Source of the DNA: JBDHHQ01 sp039586035
GTDB taxonomy: Bacteria; Gemmatimonadota; Gemmatimonadetes; Longimicrobiales; Gaopeijiaceae
DNA length: 64,000 bases
Direction of reading: 5' to 3'
Assembly (NCBI GenBank): GCA_039586035.1
Contig: JBDHLD010000005.1
Span: forward strand, 1-64,000
Every line of letters starts with the position of its first letter. The first letter of the stretch is position 1. Position numbers and translations under genes: made by a program. Under the pieces are notes generated by a model that was not told the origin of the DNA, ran no database searches, and was given only the letters and a program-made list of their open reading frames with translations. This document shows positions 36,157-44,547 of this stretch, piece by piece.

Positions 36157-36196
36157 ACGGTCGGGATGTGGAGGACTCCCTCCACATCCCGACCGT
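36157..36196 (-). terminator. Strong rho-independent-type terminator after pspA
   Basis: Two 18-base arms (36157-36174 and 36179-36196, the first beginning ACGGTCGGGATG) pair perfectly around a 4-base loop. On the minus strand the hairpin is followed by TTTCTCG, a short T-rich run. It lies between the pspA stop and the dat start, so it should end the ybjN-like/pspA transcript before dat. Confidence 0.75.
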
Positions 36197-36272
36197 CGAC
36201 TTGTCTGGCCGCGGCGGCGCGAGACCGCACCCACCGCACCCGAACGTCGAGACCGCCGCACCGGACCGACGC

Positions 36273-37169
36273 CTAGTTCAGGTCCTTCTCCAGGCGCTCG
36301 AACTCCTCGATGAGCTCGGCCTCGTGGATCACGGCGTCGCCCTCACCTTCCTCGGCCGCTTCCGCGTCGAGGGTGGGAGGCTCGGCCTTCCTGTCGCCTC
36401 CTTCGCTGGTCTCGGCAGCTTCAGTCTCGGCTTCAGCGTCGTCACCAGCGCCGATCTGCTTCGGCTCTTCGGACGGAGGCGCAGCGATCAGTCCCATCTC
36501 GGCCTTCAGCGCCAGGAGCCGATCCTCGACCTCCGAGCCACCGCCGGTGCCGGACTCGAGACGCAGGAACTCGTCTTCCAGCGTGTCGCCACCCAGCGCC
36601 TGATCCACCTCTGCCGCAGCCAGGCTGCGCCGCTCCGACTCCTCGATCTTCTCCGCCATGCGGTTGAAGGCATCGAAGGCCGAAGTGTCGCTGAGACCCG
36701 ACATGGTCTCGTGGATCCGCTTCTGGGCTTGCGCACGCTTCTGCTTGGCGATCAGCAGGTTCCGCTTGCGCTTCGCCTCCTCGATCTTGTCGTTGAGCTG
36801 CCGGAGCGAGTTCTTGAGCTTCTCGGTCTCTGCAGCCTGAGCCTGCCAGGTCTGTTGCAGCACGTGGGCGCGCTGGGCGTGCTCCTGCTGCCGAACCAGT
36901 GCTTGCTTCGCCAGCTCGTCTCTGCCCTGCTTGACCGCGAGCATCGCTCGATGTTCCCAATCCCGTGCCTGCTTGACCTCGTCGTCCAACTGAGACCTGA
37001 GCTTGCGCTCATCGGCAATCGCAGCCGCAACCTCGCGCTTTGCGCTGGCGAGCTGGTCGCGCATGTCCAGAATGATCTGGTTCAACATCTTCTCCGGGTT
37101 CTCGGCCCTGGAGATGAGGTCGTTGATGTTGGACTTGATCAGGGTGGACAGCTTGGTGAATATGCTCAT
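36273..37169 (-). CDS. pspA: PspA/IM30-family membrane-stress protein
   Basis: A 298-residue, mostly helical ESCRT-III-like protein that stabilises the inner membrane. The N-terminus MSIFTKLSTLIKSNINDLIS with NPEKMLNQIILDM is diagnostic. Long coiled-coil heptads run to about 190 (KQKRAQAQKRIHETMSG). The C-terminal 80 residues are an acidic Glu/Ala-rich tail longer than in E. coli PspA, though VIPP1 also carries extra C-terminal sequence. No pspF or pspBC genes lie nearby; instead it is co-directional with a YbjN-like gene four bases upstream. A strong terminator follows. Confidence 0.9.
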   Translation of the reverse strand: MSIFTKLSTLIKSNINDLISRAENPEKMLNQIILDMRDQLASAKREVAAAIADERKLRSQLDDEVKQARDWEHRAMLAVKQGRDELAKQALVRQQEHAQRAHVLQQTWQAQAAETEKLKNSLRQLNDKIEEAKRKRNLLIAKQKRAQAQKRIHETMSGLSDTSAFDAFNRMAEKIEESERRSLAAAEVDQALGGDTLEDEFLRLESGTGGGSEVEDRLLALKAEMGLIAAPPSEEPKQIGAGDDAEAETEAAETSEGGDRKAEPPTLDAEAAEEGEGDAVIHEAELIEEFERLEKDLN

Positions 37170-37173
37170 CGCT

Positions 37174-37575
37174 TTAGCCCTCCACGGCGGAGCCCATGAG
37201 GGACTTGATCTCCTCGAGATGACTCGACGCCGCGAGCTGGATGCTCTCGGCAGACGACTGCAGCTCGTGGAAGTCCAGGGTCTCCAGCTCGAGCGTATCG
37301 CTCAGGATCAACTCTCCCTCCTCGATGCCGTAGGCGCCGTGGACCACGTCCGTCGCGTTGAGCTCCAGCAGGCGCCGGTACAGCTCCATGAGCCCCTGAT
37401 CCTGCTGGGGCATGTCTACGACCTTCAAGCGGACGAGGAGGAGAGGGGGTGAATGATGTACGACCATGGGCGCCCCATCGGCCTTGCTCTTGACCAGGAA
37501 CATCCCCTCTTCCAGCTCTTCATAATCCGCATCCATGCGGATCAGGAAGCTCTCGAGATCTTCTCGGGTGACCAT
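37174..37575 (-). CDS. YbjN-like (CesT/type III chaperone-fold) protein
   Basis: A 133-residue acidic protein resembling YbjN domains, which share the secretion-chaperone fold: it opens VTREDLESFLIRMDADYEELEEGMFLV, then LLLVRLKVVDMPQ, LYRRLLELNATDVVHGAYGIEEGELIL and DTLELETLDFHELQSSAESI. No enzyme motif is present. YbjN-type proteins are linked to stress and motility control in enterobacteria. With only four bases before the pspA start it probably forms a two-gene unit with PspA, perhaps as its binding partner. Function inferred. Confidence 0.65.
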   Translation of the reverse strand: MVTREDLESFLIRMDADYEELEEGMFLVKSKADGAPMVVHHSPPLLLVRLKVVDMPQQDQGLMELYRRLLELNATDVVHGAYGIEEGELILSDTLELETLDFHELQSSAESIQLAASSHLEEIKSLMGSAVEG

Positions 37576-37787
37576 GCCGTCTCCATGAGGTTGGGCCGCA
37601 GCGTCGTCGTGCGGCCGCAGGCTGATCGTGGGTTATGGTACGTGGCCCTACGATCTCCGGGAAGTGCCGGTTTCCGACACCTCCGGCCCACGGGGCTCGG
37701 AAGGTAACACGCCTTCCGGAGGCCGGCGAGCCGAATCGGCCTGCCTCGCGCCCTCACCGGACCGTCCCACAATCCCCGTTCTGCCTG

Positions 37788-40727
37788 CTAATGAACCCCC
37801 ACCGCTCCGAGGAGATCCGAGAGGTACCGGCCGGTGTGGGACTCCGTCGCTTCGGCGATCCTCTCCGGAGGCCCCGCAGCCACGATACGTCCGCCACCTT
37901 CCCCGCCTTCAGGACCCAGGTCGATGATCCAATCCGACGTCTTGACCACGTGGAGGTTGTGCTCGATGACCACCACCGTGTTGCCCAGGTCCACCAGCCG
38001 GTGCAGGACCTCCAGGAGAACCCGAACGTCCTCGAAGTGAAGCCCGGTGGTGGGCTCGTCGAGGATATACAGCGTTTTGCCCGTGGCCTTCTTCGAGAGC
38101 TCGGTGGCCAGCTTGACCCGTTGGGCCTCGCCACCTGACAGGGTCGTCGCAGACTGGCCAAGGTGGATGTAGCCGAGACCGACGTCGGAGAGGGTGGCCA
38201 GCTTGCCTCTGATGCGCGGCACGGCGGTGAAGAACTCGAGGGCATCGTCCACCGTCATGTCGAGGACGTCGGCGATGTTCTTCCCCTTGTAGAATACGTC
38301 GAGCGTCTCTCGGTTGTAGCGGCGCCCCCGGCACACGTCGCAAGGAACGTACACATCGGGCAGGAAGTGCATCTCGATCTTCACCAGGCCGTCGCCCGAG
38401 CACGCCTCGCACCGTCCGCCCTTCACGTTGAAGGAGAAGCGGCCTGGCCCGTACCCACGAATCTGGGACTCTGGGAGCGACGCGAATAGCTCGCGGATGG
38501 GCGTGAAGAGGCCCGTGTAGGTAGCGGGGTTGGAGCGGGGCGTTCGCCCGATTGGGGACTGATCGACCTCGATGACCTTGTCCACCAGATCCAGGCCGTC
38601 GATGCCCTCGTGGGCGCCGGGCACCACCTTGGACCGGTAGAGTCGCCGCGCCAGTGCCCGGTAGAGGGTCTCCGTGACCAACGTCGACTTGCCCGAACCG
38701 CTCACGCCCGTGACGCAGACGAAGCAGCCCAACGGGAACGGCACGTCCAGGTCTTGCAGGTTGTGCTCGTGGGCACCCCGCACCACCAGCTGCCGCTCCG
38801 GGTCGGCTGAGCGCCGCTCCGAGGCCATCGGAATCTCCCGGGCGCCCCGCAGGTAGGCGCCCGTGAGGGACCGCGGCTCCGTCAGCACGTCCTCCAGGGA
38901 CCCCTCGACCACCACGTCGCCGCCGGCCCGTCCGGCGCCGGGGCCCAGATCGACGATGTGATCAGCGGCGCGGATCGTATCCTCGTCGTGCTCGACCACG
39001 ATCACCGTGTTGCCCAGGTCCCGAAGCTGTTGGAGCGTCTCGAGCAGGCGGGCATTGTCGCGCTGGTGGAGGCCGACGGAGGGCTCGTCGAGAATGTACA
39101 GCACCCCCACGAGCCGGCTGCCGATCTGGGTCGCCAGCCGAATGCGCTGCGCCTCGCCGCCCGAGAGGCTGTCGGCGGAGCGTCCCAGCGTCAGGTAGCC
39201 CAATCCGACGTTGGTGAGAAACCCGAGACGCTCGCGGACCTCCTTCAGGATCGGGCCCGCGATCTCGGCCGGCAGCAGGTGACCACCCGGCGCGTTCTTG
39301 GCAGGTACCCCCGAGCCCGACAGGGGAAGTGACAGGAAGAACTCGAGGGCCGCCGCGATCGACAGCTCCGCCACTCCCCCGAGGGAGTGGCCGCCCACGG
39401 TCACGGCCCTCGACGCCGGACCGAGCCGCGTCCCCCCACACGCCGTGCACGGCAGCGTAGACATGTAGTCTTCCAACTGCTGACGTACCTGCTCGGATTT
39501 CGTCTCCCGGTAGCGGCGCTCCACGTTGGCGACGACCCCCTCCCACACGTCCTCGTAGTGGGCGTCCCACTTCGCGCTGCGGTAGGGAAAGCGGATCTTC
39601 ATCTTGCCGGATCCATACAGCACCGCCAACCGGGCCTCGCCGTCGAGCTCCGACCACGGCGTGCTCGGGTCGAACTCGTAGGCTTCGGCCAAGCCAGGGA
39701 TCACGGAACGCCTCAGGTATCCGCTGGGCTCACCCCATGGCAGGACCACCCCTTCCAGGATCGACACCGAGCCGTCCGCCAACATGAGGTCCGGGTTCAC
39801 CTCTTTGCGTGTGCCCAGGCCTCCGCACTCCTCGCAGGCTCCATACGGCGAGTTGAAGGAGAACTGCCGGGGCTCAAGCTCCGGCAGGTTGGTGCCGCAG
39901 CTGGTGCACGCGTAGCGTTCGCTGAAGAGGTGGCTGTGTGGATCGCCCTTCCGCTTCCGGTACTCGAGCACCTCGAGGATCCCGCCCGCCGTGCGGAGGG
40001 CCGTTTCCACCGAATCGGCCAGGCGTGTCCGGTCGGCGGCACGGACCACCAGTCGGTCCACGACCACGGAGATCTCGTGGTTCTCGTACCGGTTCAACGC
40101 AGGGGGATCGGAGACCTCCACCATCTCGCCGTCCACCCGGGCCCGGACGAAACCCTCCTTGCGGGCCCGCTCGAAGAGCTCCTTGAACTCGCCCTTGCGA
40201 CCCCTGACCAACGGCGCCAGGACCTCGATCCGGACGCCCTCGTCGAGCTCCAGAAGTCGATCCACGATTTGGGTCGCGGACTGGCGGAGCACCGGCTCCC
40301 CGCACTCGGGGCAGTGCGGGATTCCGGCACGCGCCCAGAGGAGCCGGAGATAGTCGTAGATCTCGGTGACCGTGCCGACCGTCGAGCGCGGATTCCTGGA
40401 TACGGTCTTCTGCTCGATTGAGATGGCGGGCGACAGACCCTCGATGGTGTCGACGTCGGGCTTTTCCATCAGCCCCAGGAACTGCCGGGCATACGCGGAC
40501 AGCGATTCCACGTACCGACGCTGGCCTTCGGCGTAGATGGTGTCGAAGGCCAGGGACGATTTCCCAGAGCCGGAGAGCCCCGTGATGACGACCAGCTTCC
40601 CCCGGGGAAGCTCGACGTCGATGTTGCGGAGATTGTGCTCCCGGGCGCCCCGGACGACGAGGTACTCTTGAGGCATGTCCTTCGGCAGACTCGGGCCCCT
40701 GGACCGGCCCGGCGGCTTGGGCGTCAT
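37788..40727 (-). CDS. uvrA: Excinuclease ABC subunit A
   Basis: A 979-residue nucleotide-excision-repair ATPase that locates DNA damage and loads UvrB. Two ABC modules are complete: Walker A GLSGSGKSS and GVSGSGKST, signature LSGGEAQRIRLA and LSGGEAQRVKLA, and Walker B ILDEPSVGLH and ILDEPTTGLH. Zinc-binding Cys clusters are visible (CTSCGTNL...CEECGG and CEACSGDG...CDVCRGRR). A minor ATG about 17 codons in (MPQEYLVVRG) could be the real start; the extra N-terminal residues are Pro/Arg-rich. TTGACG on the minus strand at 40797-40792 is a possible -35. I saw no obvious LexA box. Followed leftwards by 212 bases without a recognised gene. Confidence 0.96.
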   Translation of the reverse strand: MTPKPPGRSRGPSLPKDMPQEYLVVRGAREHNLRNIDVELPRGKLVVITGLSGSGKSSLAFDTIYAEGQRRYVESLSAYARQFLGLMEKPDVDTIEGLSPAISIEQKTVSRNPRSTVGTVTEIYDYLRLLWARAGIPHCPECGEPVLRQSATQIVDRLLELDEGVRIEVLAPLVRGRKGEFKELFERARKEGFVRARVDGEMVEVSDPPALNRYENHEISVVVDRLVVRAADRTRLADSVETALRTAGGILEVLEYRKRKGDPHSHLFSERYACTSCGTNLPELEPRQFSFNSPYGACEECGGLGTRKEVNPDLMLADGSVSILEGVVLPWGEPSGYLRRSVIPGLAEAYEFDPSTPWSELDGEARLAVLYGSGKMKIRFPYRSAKWDAHYEDVWEGVVANVERRYRETKSEQVRQQLEDYMSTLPCTACGGTRLGPASRAVTVGGHSLGGVAELSIAAALEFFLSLPLSGSGVPAKNAPGGHLLPAEIAGPILKEVRERLGFLTNVGLGYLTLGRSADSLSGGEAQRIRLATQIGSRLVGVLYILDEPSVGLHQRDNARLLETLQQLRDLGNTVIVVEHDEDTIRAADHIVDLGPGAGRAGGDVVVEGSLEDVLTEPRSLTGAYLRGAREIPMASERRSADPERQLVVRGAHEHNLQDLDVPFPLGCFVCVTGVSGSGKSTLVTETLYRALARRLYRSKVVPGAHEGIDGLDLVDKVIEVDQSPIGRTPRSNPATYTGLFTPIRELFASLPESQIRGYGPGRFSFNVKGGRCEACSGDGLVKIEMHFLPDVYVPCDVCRGRRYNRETLDVFYKGKNIADVLDMTVDDALEFFTAVPRIRGKLATLSDVGLGYIHLGQSATTLSGGEAQRVKLATELSKKATGKTLYILDEPTTGLHFEDVRVLLEVLHRLVDLGNTVVVIEHNLHVVKTSDWIIDLGPEGGEGGGRIVAAGPPERIAEATESHTGRYLSDLLGAVGVH

Positions 40728-40842
40728 GACGGGTCCCCGAGCGCGCCGGGCCCCACCGCCATCGGAATCGAGTCCGGTAAGGTAACCGGTCCGTCAACTC
40801 GAGTGCGACGGGGCCCCTGCGGCTCGCGCCAGGCCCAGGGAA

Positions 40843-41688
40843 TCAGGCCCCGGCGGCCTGAGACTGCAAGCGTCCGACCCGCTCCTCGGTGGGCGGATGG
40901 GTGCTGAACAAGCGGTACATCCCCATGCCTCTGCCGCCTGCCAGCGGATTCACGATCGCCAGCTGGGCGGCCGCTGGATTGACGTCCATGGGGATCTGGC
41001 GAGAGTAGGCGTCCAGACGCTGCAGCGCGTTGGCCAGATCCCTGGGGGCGCCCGTAATCTGGCCCGCGGTACGGTCCGCCTGGAACTCGTTCTGTCGGCT
41101 GATGGCGAACTGGATGACCATGGCCGCCAGCGGAGCCACGATGGCCACGACGATGAGCTCGAGCGGATTCCGGTCACGATCCCCGCCGCCCAGGATCGCG
41201 CCCCACCGAGCGACGCTGGCGAGAATGCCGATGGCGCCTGCGATCGTGGCGGCCAGGGTGCCGACGAGCATGTGACGGTGCTTGATGTGGGCGAGCTCAT
41301 GAGCGATCACGCCCTCGAGCTCCTGCGGGGGCATGAGCCTCAGGATGCCCGCCGTCATGCACACCACCGCGTTCTGGGGATTGCGGCCCGTGGCGAACGC
41401 GTTGGGCTGCTCTGATGGCGCGACGGCCACCGTGGGCATGGGCAGGTCGGCCCGCTGCCGGAGGCGGTCCACCATGCCGTACAGCTCGGGCGCATCCTCG
41501 GGACCGACGATCTTGGCCTTGTACATGCGCAGGACGACTTTGTCGCTAGCCCAGTACATCCCGAAGTTCATCACGGCAGCGATTACGAAGAACAGCACGG
41601 CTCCCTGCTGTCCGCCCAGGTAGCCGCCGAGCACAACGAAAAGGGCCGTCAGGCCCGCCATCATCCCGAAAACCTTCATCTGCTGCAT
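40843..41688 (-). CDS. htpX: Zinc metalloprotease HtpX-like (M48B)
   Basis: A 281-residue inner-membrane protease for misfolded membrane proteins. Two N-terminal hydrophobic helices (about 8-50), the zinc site HELAHIKHRH, then two more membrane segments, and the third zinc ligand Glu in RQNEFQADRTAG. The C-terminus RLFSTHPPTEERVGRL is typical of the family. AGGAGG ten bases upstream supports the ATG at 41688. It is a monocistronic-looking gene between uvrA and speA on the same strand; membrane-stress function fits with pspA nearby. Confidence 0.92.
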   Translation of the reverse strand: MQQMKVFGMMAGLTALFVVLGGYLGGQQGAVLFFVIAAVMNFGMYWASDKVVLRMYKAKIVGPEDAPELYGMVDRLRQRADLPMPTVAVAPSEQPNAFATGRNPQNAVVCMTAGILRLMPPQELEGVIAHELAHIKHRHMLVGTLAATIAGAIGILASVARWGAILGGGDRDRNPLELIVVAIVAPLAAMVIQFAISRQNEFQADRTAGQITGAPRDLANALQRLDAYSRQIPMDVNPAAAQLAIVNPLAGGRGMGMYRLFSTHPPTEERVGRLQSQAAGA

Positions 41689-41763
41689 CGGAGCAGTTCC
41701 TCCTCTTCGGTCTCTGACATCGAAGACGACGGAGATGATACCCCTGTTCTTCCGCCGGTGTGC

Positions 41764-43764
41764 CTACTCGGGATAGGTGTACCCCTCCACAGCCTCGTCG
41801 TAGAAACGGCGAACGAGGTTGCCCTCCCTGACGCTCAAGCGGCCGCTCCGGATCGCTCCTTCCACGCTCCGCCGCATGCTGGCACGCATCTCCTCGACGT
41901 CGAACTGGACGTAGCCCAGAACCTCCCGCACCGTGTCGCCCTCCACGACGGTGTCGAGGTTCCAACCGCCCTGCGGGTCCAGGGACACGTGCACGGCGTG
42001 AACGTCGCCGAGGAGGTTGTGCAGATCTCCCAGGGTCTCCTGATAGGCGCCCACGAGAAAGACGCCCAGGTAGTACGGATGTCTCGGATCCGAAGCGCCA
42101 TCGCCCAGCTCGTGGAGCTCGAGGCTTCGCTTCACCGTTCCGCCGCCTACGAAGCGCTCGATCTTTCCATCCGAATCGCACGTTACGTCCGCCAGAATGC
42201 CCTGACGGGTCGGCCGCTCATTCAGACGGTGGATCGGCATGATCGGAAACAGCTGATCGATGGCCCATGAATCGGGCAGGGATTGAAACAAGCTGAAGTT
42301 GCAGAAGTAGATGTCGCTCAGTGTATCTCGGAGTCCTTCCATCTCTGCGGGCACCGCGTCCGTGCCTGCCTTCAGAATCCCCCGGTAGATCGCCCACGAG
42401 AGCTCCTCCGCGTGAGCATGGTCGGCCAAGCTAAGATAGCCGAGGCGGAAGAGGTTCGTGGCCTCGTCCCGTGCGTGAGTCGTGTCGTGGTAGATTTCGG
42501 CGCCGTCGCCCTCGTCCAGACGATCGTACGCATCCAGGAGATCGACGAGGGGACGCGGAGGATCGTCCCGGCGGGCCAGGTCGGCTCTGATGGCGTCCAC
42601 TTCCGGGGTCGGATCGAAGACCCGGGCGCCCAGGACCTCGCAGACCAGGACGCTGGAGTAGGCCGTCATGGCACGACCGGATTCCGAGACCAGGTTGGGG
42701 TGGCGTACTCCGGCGCCGTCACAGACGGCCGCTACCCGGTACACCACGTCCTGTGCGTACTCGTCGAGGTCGTAGTTGGTCGAGAACTCCGTGGGAGAGG
42801 ACGACCCGTCGTAGTCCACTCCGGCCCCGCCGCCGAAGTCCAGCCAACCCATCGGTGCCCCGAGCCTGACCAGCTCCACGTATATGTGAGCCAGCTCGGA
42901 CACGGCGTGCTTCACGCTGCGGATATCGGACACCTGGGACCCGATGTGACAGTGCAGCAGACACAAGCAGTCCAGCATGCCCCGATCCCGCAGCAGATCG
43001 ACCGCAGCGAGCATCTCGGTCGTAGCCAGGCCGAACTTGCCGCGCCCGCCCGCGGACGACTGCCACCGCCCGGTCCCCTGTGAGGCGAGCTTGGCGCGAA
43101 CCCCGATCCGTGGCCGGACGCCTACCCGTTCCGACAGGGGCAAGATCATCTCCAGCTCCACGAAGCGCTCGATGACTGGATAGATCGTGCGCCCGAGCTT
43201 CGTCGCGAGAACGATCGCCTCCAGAAACTCCTCGTCCTTGAAGCCGTTGCAGACGATCGGCATCTCGTCGAGCCCTTCCGTCAACGCCAGCGCGGCCAGG
43301 AGCTCGGGCTTGGTGCCCACCTCAAGACCGAAGCCCAGCCGTGCCCCGACGTCCCGGACCCCTTCGCACACCTGGCGGGCCTGGTTGACCTTGATGGGAT
43401 ACACGCAGGCGTACTCGCCCCCGTAGCCAGCCTCCTCGATGGCGCGGGCGAAGGCTCCCTTGAGCTCCGCCATGCGGTGAGCGGTCACGTCCGGAAAGCG
43501 AATCAGCAACGGCGGGTTCAGGTCCCGGTCCCGGAGGCCGTGGACGACGTCGAGAAGGTCGATGGCTGCCCCCGGCGTCCCTCCCGGTCGCACGGTAACC
43601 GTACCCTCGGGGCTGACGTCGAAATAGCCCTTGCCCCACTCCGCGACCCGGTACAATCGCGCAGCGTCCTCCGGACGCCAGTCGACGGCGCCCTCGGATG
43701 AAGGCACGGTCAACGGGACCGAGACCGAAACCGAGTTTCTCGTAGGCGTGGCTCTTACGCGCAT
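41764..43764 (-). CDS. speA: Biosynthetic arginine decarboxylase
   Basis: A 666-residue PLP enzyme of the SpeA family converting arginine to agmatine for polyamine synthesis. Characteristic motifs: ACVYPIKVNQ (PLP lysine), GFGLEVGTKPELLAAL, GRGKFGLAT, LLHCHIGSQVSDI, WLDFGGGAGVDYDG and ESGRAMTAY, plus the C-terminal YLGVFLVGAYQETLGDLHNLLGD. The ATG at 43764, five bases after GAGGA, is preferred to the upstream ATG at 43797, which has no good ribosome site. A 10-bp inverted repeat lies just upstream and may regulate it. No speB/agmatinase gene is visible in the window. Confidence 0.93.
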   Translation of the reverse strand: MRVRATPTRNSVSVSVPLTVPSSEGAVDWRPEDAARLYRVAEWGKGYFDVSPEGTVTVRPGGTPGAAIDLLDVVHGLRDRDLNPPLLIRFPDVTAHRMAELKGAFARAIEEAGYGGEYACVYPIKVNQARQVCEGVRDVGARLGFGLEVGTKPELLAALALTEGLDEMPIVCNGFKDEEFLEAIVLATKLGRTIYPVIERFVELEMILPLSERVGVRPRIGVRAKLASQGTGRWQSSAGGRGKFGLATTEMLAAVDLLRDRGMLDCLCLLHCHIGSQVSDIRSVKHAVSELAHIYVELVRLGAPMGWLDFGGGAGVDYDGSSSPTEFSTNYDLDEYAQDVVYRVAAVCDGAGVRHPNLVSESGRAMTAYSSVLVCEVLGARVFDPTPEVDAIRADLARRDDPPRPLVDLLDAYDRLDEGDGAEIYHDTTHARDEATNLFRLGYLSLADHAHAEELSWAIYRGILKAGTDAVPAEMEGLRDTLSDIYFCNFSLFQSLPDSWAIDQLFPIMPIHRLNERPTRQGILADVTCDSDGKIERFVGGGTVKRSLELHELGDGASDPRHPYYLGVFLVGAYQETLGDLHNLLGDVHAVHVSLDPQGGWNLDTVVEGDTVREVLGYVQFDVEEMRASMRRSVEGAIRSGRLSVREGNLVRRFYDEAVEGYTYPE

Positions 43765-44142
43765 CCGGGTCCTCGCGGCGAAAAGTGTGGGCACCATTCT
43801 GCCTGACGGTCACGTCGAGGGAAAGTGCTCGACGTGAGGAAATGCTGGCGTCCGAGCAGGGGATCGTTGCAGATTCTCTCGCGTCAGGAAATCTCGTTCA
43901 AGTTCCCGGGTTTCAGAGCGCCTCACCGAAGCCTTCATCACTGCCATGATGACCCGCCGCGGACGCCGTCCGTCCGGCTTGGGGAGCGCCCTGGCGTCCT
44001 CTCCCCGACAGAGCCCCCGGTTAGGTCCGTACCCGCTCCTCCGGGGGCGAGCGGACCCCGGCAAGGGGCCTGCGCGCCCCAATCTCCCCGCCGGATCCCC
44101 CGGCGCGGGAGACACCACACCGTGCCCCGATGGAGGACACGA
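43765..44142. other. Intergenic region between speA and the acidic ORF
   Basis: A 378-base divergent region. It holds the inverted repeat at 43810-43837 near speA and a C-rich, G/C-skewed stretch toward the acidic ORF. An open frame runs through from 43825 into the acidic gene, but its translation (Arg/Pro-rich, no ribosome site) looks non-coding. No clear promoter pair or RNA gene was seen. Confidence 0.5.
43810..43837. promoter_or_regulatory. Perfect inverted repeat upstream of speA
   Basis: TCACGTCGAG (43810-43819), an 8-base spacer, then CTCGACGTGA (43828-43837): a perfect 10-bp inverted repeat 46 bases before the chosen speA ATG. The size and spacing suit a dimeric repressor site; as RNA it could also form a 5' leader hairpin. 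Confidence 0.5.
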
Positions 44143-44436
44143 ATGAGCCAGAACGTTGGACCCCTCGACGCGGCGACCGGCACCTGGATGTCCGGCGCCG
44201 ATCCCTTCGACGTCGGAGGCACCGCCGGGCCCGTCGAAGAACCCCGCGGCTTCGCGTGGGACGACGACGAGGACGACTGGGACGACGACGAGGACTGGGA
44301 CGAGGAGGACGAGGAGGACGAGGAGGACGACGGAGACAATGAGGAGGGCGTCGGTGACGATGAGTGGGAGGCGATGTTCGGCGACGAGACCCGGGAGCCG
44401 CTCCATCGCCGCCGACACTTCCGGGACGACGACTAG
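44143..44436 (+). CDS. Hyper-acidic 97-residue protein or leader ORF upstream of corA
   Basis: A real-looking small gene: GGAGG seven bases before the ATG at 44143, TAG at 44434. Residues 40-63 are 22 of 24 Asp/Glu (only two Trp interrupt), followed by more acidic blocks and a His/Arg tail (LHRRRHFRDDD). No fold or motif is recognised. The DNA is a GAC/GAG repeat, so slippage errors are possible. Such acidic tracts can bind divalent metals, and translating long Asp/Glu runs is known to destabilise ribosomes at low Mg2+. With a hairpin six bases after its stop and a Mg2+ transporter next, it could be a Mg-sensing leader rather than, or as well as, a functional protein. Confidence 0.65.
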   Translation: MSQNVGPLDAATGTWMSGADPFDVGGTAGPVEEPRGFAWDDDEDDWDDDEDWDEEDEEDEEDDGDNEEGVGDDEWEAMFGDETREPLHRRRHFRDDD

Positions 44437-44441
44437 CGGGC

Positions 44442-44479
44442 GCATGGGGGGACGGCGCGCCGCCGCCGTCCCCCCATGC
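44442..44479 (+). terminator. Strong hairpin between the acidic ORF and corA
   Basis: GCATGGGGGGACGGCG (44442-44457) pairs perfectly with 44464-44479 around a 6-base loop. It starts six bases after the acidic ORF stop and 69 bases before the corA start. Only two T's follow, so it is an imperfect intrinsic terminator; it could act as an attenuator. Confidence 0.6.
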
Positions 44480-44547
44480 TTGCGGGCCGGGCCGACCACG
44501 CGCCACACTCGTCCAGGTTCGACCCTCCTCCAAGCCCGGAGAGCTGC

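Noticed and set aside
43825..44142. Upstream extension of the acidic ORF (203 codons in total)
   Set aside because: No ribosome site at 43825 and an Arg/Pro/His-rich translation; the ATG at 44143 has GGAGG at ideal spacing.
44143..44436. GAC/GAG repeat tract considered as a microsatellite
   Set aside because: It is imperfect, in frame and interrupted by Trp codons; better explained as codons for an acidic protein.
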